From an uncultured Bacilli bacterium (GTDB lineage Bacteria > Bacillota_I > Bacilli_A > RF39 > UBA660): a DNA stretch of 64,000 nt. The notes beneath the pieces are model-generated. The model was not told the origin of the DNA. It worked only from the letters and a program-made list of their open reading frames with translations, and did not search any database. Below, piece after piece: positions 62,137 through 64,000 of this stretch (the stretch's first letter is position 1; each line of letters starts with the position of its first letter). Location of the stretch: contig CAJTZY010000001.1 of the NCBI GenBank assembly GCA_910584085.1, positions 140,678 to 204,677 on the forward strand. The letters are read 5' to 3'. The position numbers and the translations under genes were made by a program.

Positions 62137-62160
62137 AAAAAGCACAAAATGTGCTTTTAA
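62137..62160 (+). terminator. Hairpin terminator
   Basis: AAAAGCACA and TGTGCTTTT (9-bp stem, 3-base loop) directly after the XRE gene. Confidence 0.85.
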
Positions 62161-62315
62161 GTTTGCTTAATTATAAACTATCATTTTATTGAAAAATTAT
62201 CATATTTACTTGATTTAATATATACAAATAGTATATAAATATTTTGAGGTATAATTTGATTAGTTGGTGTTTTACTCTTACTACATCTTTCGATGTTAGA
62301 GAAGAGGTGATTTCT

Positions 62316-62405
62316 ATGATTATAAAAATTATAGAAAGGATTAATTCATTTGGAATTAGTAGTTATATTTGTAACTATTGTGTTATACACAATCTTAATT
62401 CTTAG
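62316..62405 (+). CDS. Short ORF of a possible type I toxin locus (ATG frame)
   Basis: GAAGAGGTGAT precedes an ATG that opens 29 codons (MIIKIIERINSFGISS, then a Cys/Tyr/Asn-rich end). The start signals are excellent but the product is not convincingly hydrophobic. The overlapping frame encodes a membrane peptide, so this may be the start of a toxin gene that later lost one base. A promoter-like TATAAT lies at 62250-62255. Confidence 0.4.
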   Translation: MIIKIIERINSFGISSYICNYCVIHNLNS

Positions 62406-62418
62406 AAATAAGGATTAA
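62350..62418 (+). CDS. Hydrophobic micropeptide, candidate type I toxin
   Basis: From a TTG at 62350, with GAAAGGA 9 bases upstream, the frame reads MELVVIFVTIVLYTILIL followed by RNKD: a single membrane helix with a charged end, as in type I toxins. A strong two-way terminator follows, and a perfect promoter on the - strand faces it. Too short for certainty. Confidence 0.4.
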   Translation: MELVVIFVTIVLYTILILRNKD

Positions 62419-62426
62419 CTTAAACG

Positions 62427-62457
62427 AAAACACCAATCATCATGTGATTGGTGTTTT
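62427..62457. terminator. 13-bp bidirectional terminator
   Basis: AAAACACCAATCA (62427-62439) and TGATTGGTGTTTT (62445-62457) form a perfect stem with a 5-base loop, A-rich before and T-rich after. It can end the + strand micropeptide mRNA and the - strand antisense RNA. Confidence 0.9.
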
Positions 62458-62575
62458 CTTTAAAAAAACATTTCAAGAGAAAACATCTAACTCGGAAAAT
62501 CAAATGTATCTCTTTTTTATTATATGAGAATCTTCTCACTACATACATAATAACATATTATATACTATTTGTCAA
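62427..62575 (-). ncRNA. Candidate antisense RNA with consensus promoter
   Basis: On the - strand, TTGACA (62575-62570) and TATTAT (62552-62547) are exactly 17 bases apart. Transcription would start near 62540 and run to, or through, the shared hairpin at 62427-62457, giving an RNA of about 115 bases or longer that overlaps the 3' end of the micropeptide mRNA. No - strand ORF explains this promoter. The 62461-62608 stretch holds no gene. Confidence 0.5.
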
Positions 62576-62608
62576 TTTTTAAAATGTAAAATAATTATAG
62601 TAATTTTG

Positions 62609-62617
62609 TGTTATAAT
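62609..62617 (+). promoter_or_regulatory. Extended -10 promoter
   Basis: TG-T-TATAAT, 17 bases before the start of the DUF4186 gene. Confidence 0.55.
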
Positions 62618-62633
62618 TTAAGTAGGTGTTAGT

Positions 62634-62990
62634 ATGTATAGGAATATTGAAGAGTTATTTTTAAATCTTTCTAAATCAAAATTTAGAAGTAATTTCAAAT
62701 TAAAGCGGAAGGATATAGATTATATTAAAGATAAAGGTATTGAAGAAATAGAAAAACATGCGTATAAATTTGTGCATGATAGATTGTCTAGCAAAATTAT
62801 TCTAAATGATGGGAAACAAACTCCAATGAGAGGACACCCTGCATTTATCGCACAACATGCAACAGCAACTTGTTGTAGAGGTTGTTTGTTTAAGTGGCAC
62901 CATATACCTAAAAATAAAGAACTTACTAAAGAAGAAATAGAATATATAGTAAGTGTGATAATGGCTTGGATTAAAAAAAATTATCAATAG
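62634..62990 (+). CDS. DUF4186 family protein
   Basis: The 118-residue protein has the family's conserved centre: GKQTPMRGHPAFIAQHATAT, then CCRGCLFKWHHIPK, and a C-terminal helix ending VIMAWIKK. The His and Cys residues suggest a metal site. The function of the family is not known. It lies 8 bases before the DUF1848 gene and is likely co-transcribed, a pairing that suggests a shared role. Confidence 0.88.
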   Translation: MYRNIEELFLNLSKSKFRSNFKLKRKDIDYIKDKGIEEIEKHAYKFVHDRLSSKIILNDGKQTPMRGHPAFIAQHATATCCRGCLFKWHHIPKNKELTKEEIEYIVSVIMAWIKKNYQ

Positions 62991-62998
62991 GGGGACTT

Positions 62999-63889
62999 AT
63001 GATTTTAAATGTTAGTGGTAGAACAGATATAGTCGCATTTTACTCTGAATGGTTTATGAATAGATTAAATGCTGGATTTGTCGATGTAAGAAATCCATTC
63101 TTTCAAAAGAAAGTAAGTAGGATATATTTTGATGATGTAGATGCTATAGTATTTTGTACAAAAAATCCAATACCTAGTTTAAAATATTTGAAATTAATAA
63201 CTAAACCTATTTTATACAACATAACAATCACACCATATAAAAAAGATATAGAGCCAAATATTCCACCTAAAGGAGAAATAATAAAGGCAGTAAAAGAAAT
63301 ATCTAAAATAGTTGGAATAGATAGCATTTATATTAGATATGATCCAATATTATTAAATGAAAAATATACACTTGAATATCACATAAAGGCGTTTGATAAT
63401 TTGTGCAAGATTTTAAATGGATATGTGAAACATATTATTATATCTTTTATAGATGATTATAAAAATGTTAGAAATAATAATGGTATATTAAAAATAAAAG
63501 AATTTACAAAGGAAGATTTTAAACAAATAGGGATTAACTTTAGTAATAGTGCGAAAAAATTTGGAATGACTGTTCAGACATGTTCAGAAGAAGAAAATTT
63601 AACCGAATATGGATTCATTAAACAAGATTGTATAAGTCCTTCTTTAGCTTTCAAATTAACTGGGAAAACTAATTTTAAAAGATGGACATCTCGCAACAAT
63701 AAAAATTGTAATTGTGTAAATATGGTTGATATAGGTATGTATAACTCTTGTAAACATTTTTGTAAATATTGTTATGCGAATTATGATGAGAAAAAAGTTA
63801 TTACTAATTTTAATAATCACAATCCAAATTCAAGTCTTTTAATAGGAAACTTAGAAAGCGATGATATAATACAAATTAGAGAATATTAA
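62999..63889 (+). CDS. DUF1848 family protein with Fe-S-type cysteines
   Basis: The 296-residue protein begins MILNVSGRTDIVAFYSEWF, has VDVRNPFFQKKVSRIYFDD and AIVFCTKNPIPSL, then barrel-like SIYIRYDPILLNEKYT. A C-terminal cysteine group, CISPSLA...CNCVNMVDIGMYNSCKHFC with CYANYD, completes it. This layout is DUF1848, which has a radical-SAM-like barrel with its cluster cysteines at the C-terminus. The function is unknown. GGGGA precedes the ATG. Confidence 0.88.
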   Translation: MILNVSGRTDIVAFYSEWFMNRLNAGFVDVRNPFFQKKVSRIYFDDVDAIVFCTKNPIPSLKYLKLITKPILYNITITPYKKDIEPNIPPKGEIIKAVKEISKIVGIDSIYIRYDPILLNEKYTLEYHIKAFDNLCKILNGYVKHIIISFIDDYKNVRNNNGILKIKEFTKEDFKQIGINFSNSAKKFGMTVQTCSEEENLTEYGFIKQDCISPSLAFKLTGKTNFKRWTSRNNKNCNCVNMVDIGMYNSCKHFCKYCYANYDEKKVITNFNNHNPNSSLLIGNLESDDIIQIREY

Positions 63890-63958
63890 ATAAAGAATAA
63901 TATAAATTTATATTGTTTTTATATACTAGGAATTTTATACGAAATTTAAGTAAAGATA

Positions 63959-63987
63959 TTTACAAACATATATACGTATGGTATAAT
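63959..63987 (+). promoter_or_regulatory. Sigma-A promoter of a gene beyond the window
   Basis: TTTACA (63959-63964) and TATAAT (63982-63987) are 17 bases apart. The coding region it serves starts after base 64000. Confidence 0.7.
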
Positions 63988-64000
63988 TAGTTAACTAAAA

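Noticed and set aside
1..64000. CRISPR arrays, rRNA, tRNA, integrase or transposase genes
   Set aside because: None was seen on reading. The only repeat pair with strong support is TR/VR of the retroelement, and no recombinase motif was found.

Overview
The window is AT-rich (about three quarters A+T by eye), densely coded and almost entirely on the + strand. It has strong AGGAGG-type ribosome binding sites, many extended -10 promoters (TGnTATAAT) and short hairpin-plus-T terminators. TGA is a normal stop (it ends the vanG-like ligase and the GH5 gene). Together with a vanG-type operon, a GntR/ABC operon, LiaF-like genes and small XRE regulators, this suggests a low-GC Bacillota of the Bacilli or gut-clostridial kind. 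No species can be named from sequence alone, and no rRNA, tRNA or CRISPR array was seen.

Layout. 1-7.3 kb: an accessory stretch with a Fic protein, Nudix hydrolase, EEP-family phosphatase/nuclease, dapF, a deaminase and superoxide dismutase, interspersed with decayed genes (an SDR remnant joined to a SET-domain remnant, a small ORF broken by TGA, and a frameshifted remnant before the EEP gene). 8.9-24.2 kb: a compact, mostly overlapping cluster of about 14 genes that I do not recognise as a described pathway. It encodes a PLP fold-III decarboxylase-like protein, four radical SAM proteins (one fused to a CoaE-like kinase), an NAD-synthetase-like amidotransferase/ligase, a nucleotidyltransferase-phosphoribosyltransferase-acetyltransferase fusion, a SelO-like pseudokinase, two or three SAM-dependent transferases, a cyanophycin-synthetase-like ATP-grasp ligase and two small proteins. 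One small protein carries six Glu-Ser-Arg motifs in a Ser-rich N-terminus. The gene set suggests synthesis of a nucleotide-cofactor-like compound and/or modification of a ribosomally made peptide. This is the best candidate for an undescribed system.

24.2-38.6 kb: housekeeping and accessory genes: a ZIP metal transporter, a zinc-ribbon protein, a GntR/ABC operon, a guanine deaminase-like protein, a flavin reductase-rubredoxin fusion, a short-chain dehydrogenase, an XRE regulator, a thioredoxin-like protein, a sigma-70 factor with a long unknown N-terminus, a two-permease ABC exporter and a Na+/Ca2+ antiporter-like protein. 38.7-46.6 kb: a complete vanG-type operon (R, S, a vanY-position carboxypeptidase, W, G, XY, T) in which vanT is split into two overlapping genes.

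46.7-52.7 kb: a diversity-generating retroelement (Avd-like protein, template repeat TR, reverse transcriptase). Its target carries the variable repeat (VR) and is followed by, and if frame-corrected fused to, a MoxR-type ATPase, then a second ATPase-like protein and a metallopeptidase/vWA protein. All eleven TR/VR substitutions fall at template adenines, and one adenine is missing from VR, which frameshifts the target. 52.8-64 kb: a DMT-type transporter, GH5 glycosidase, DUF3298-like protein, LiaF-like and DUF4097-like envelope-stress proteins, ASCH protein, cation diffusion facilitator, YbaK-type deacylase, two membrane/coiled-coil proteins, a possible type I toxin-antitoxin locus with a convergent antisense promoter, and DUF4186 and DUF1848 proteins.
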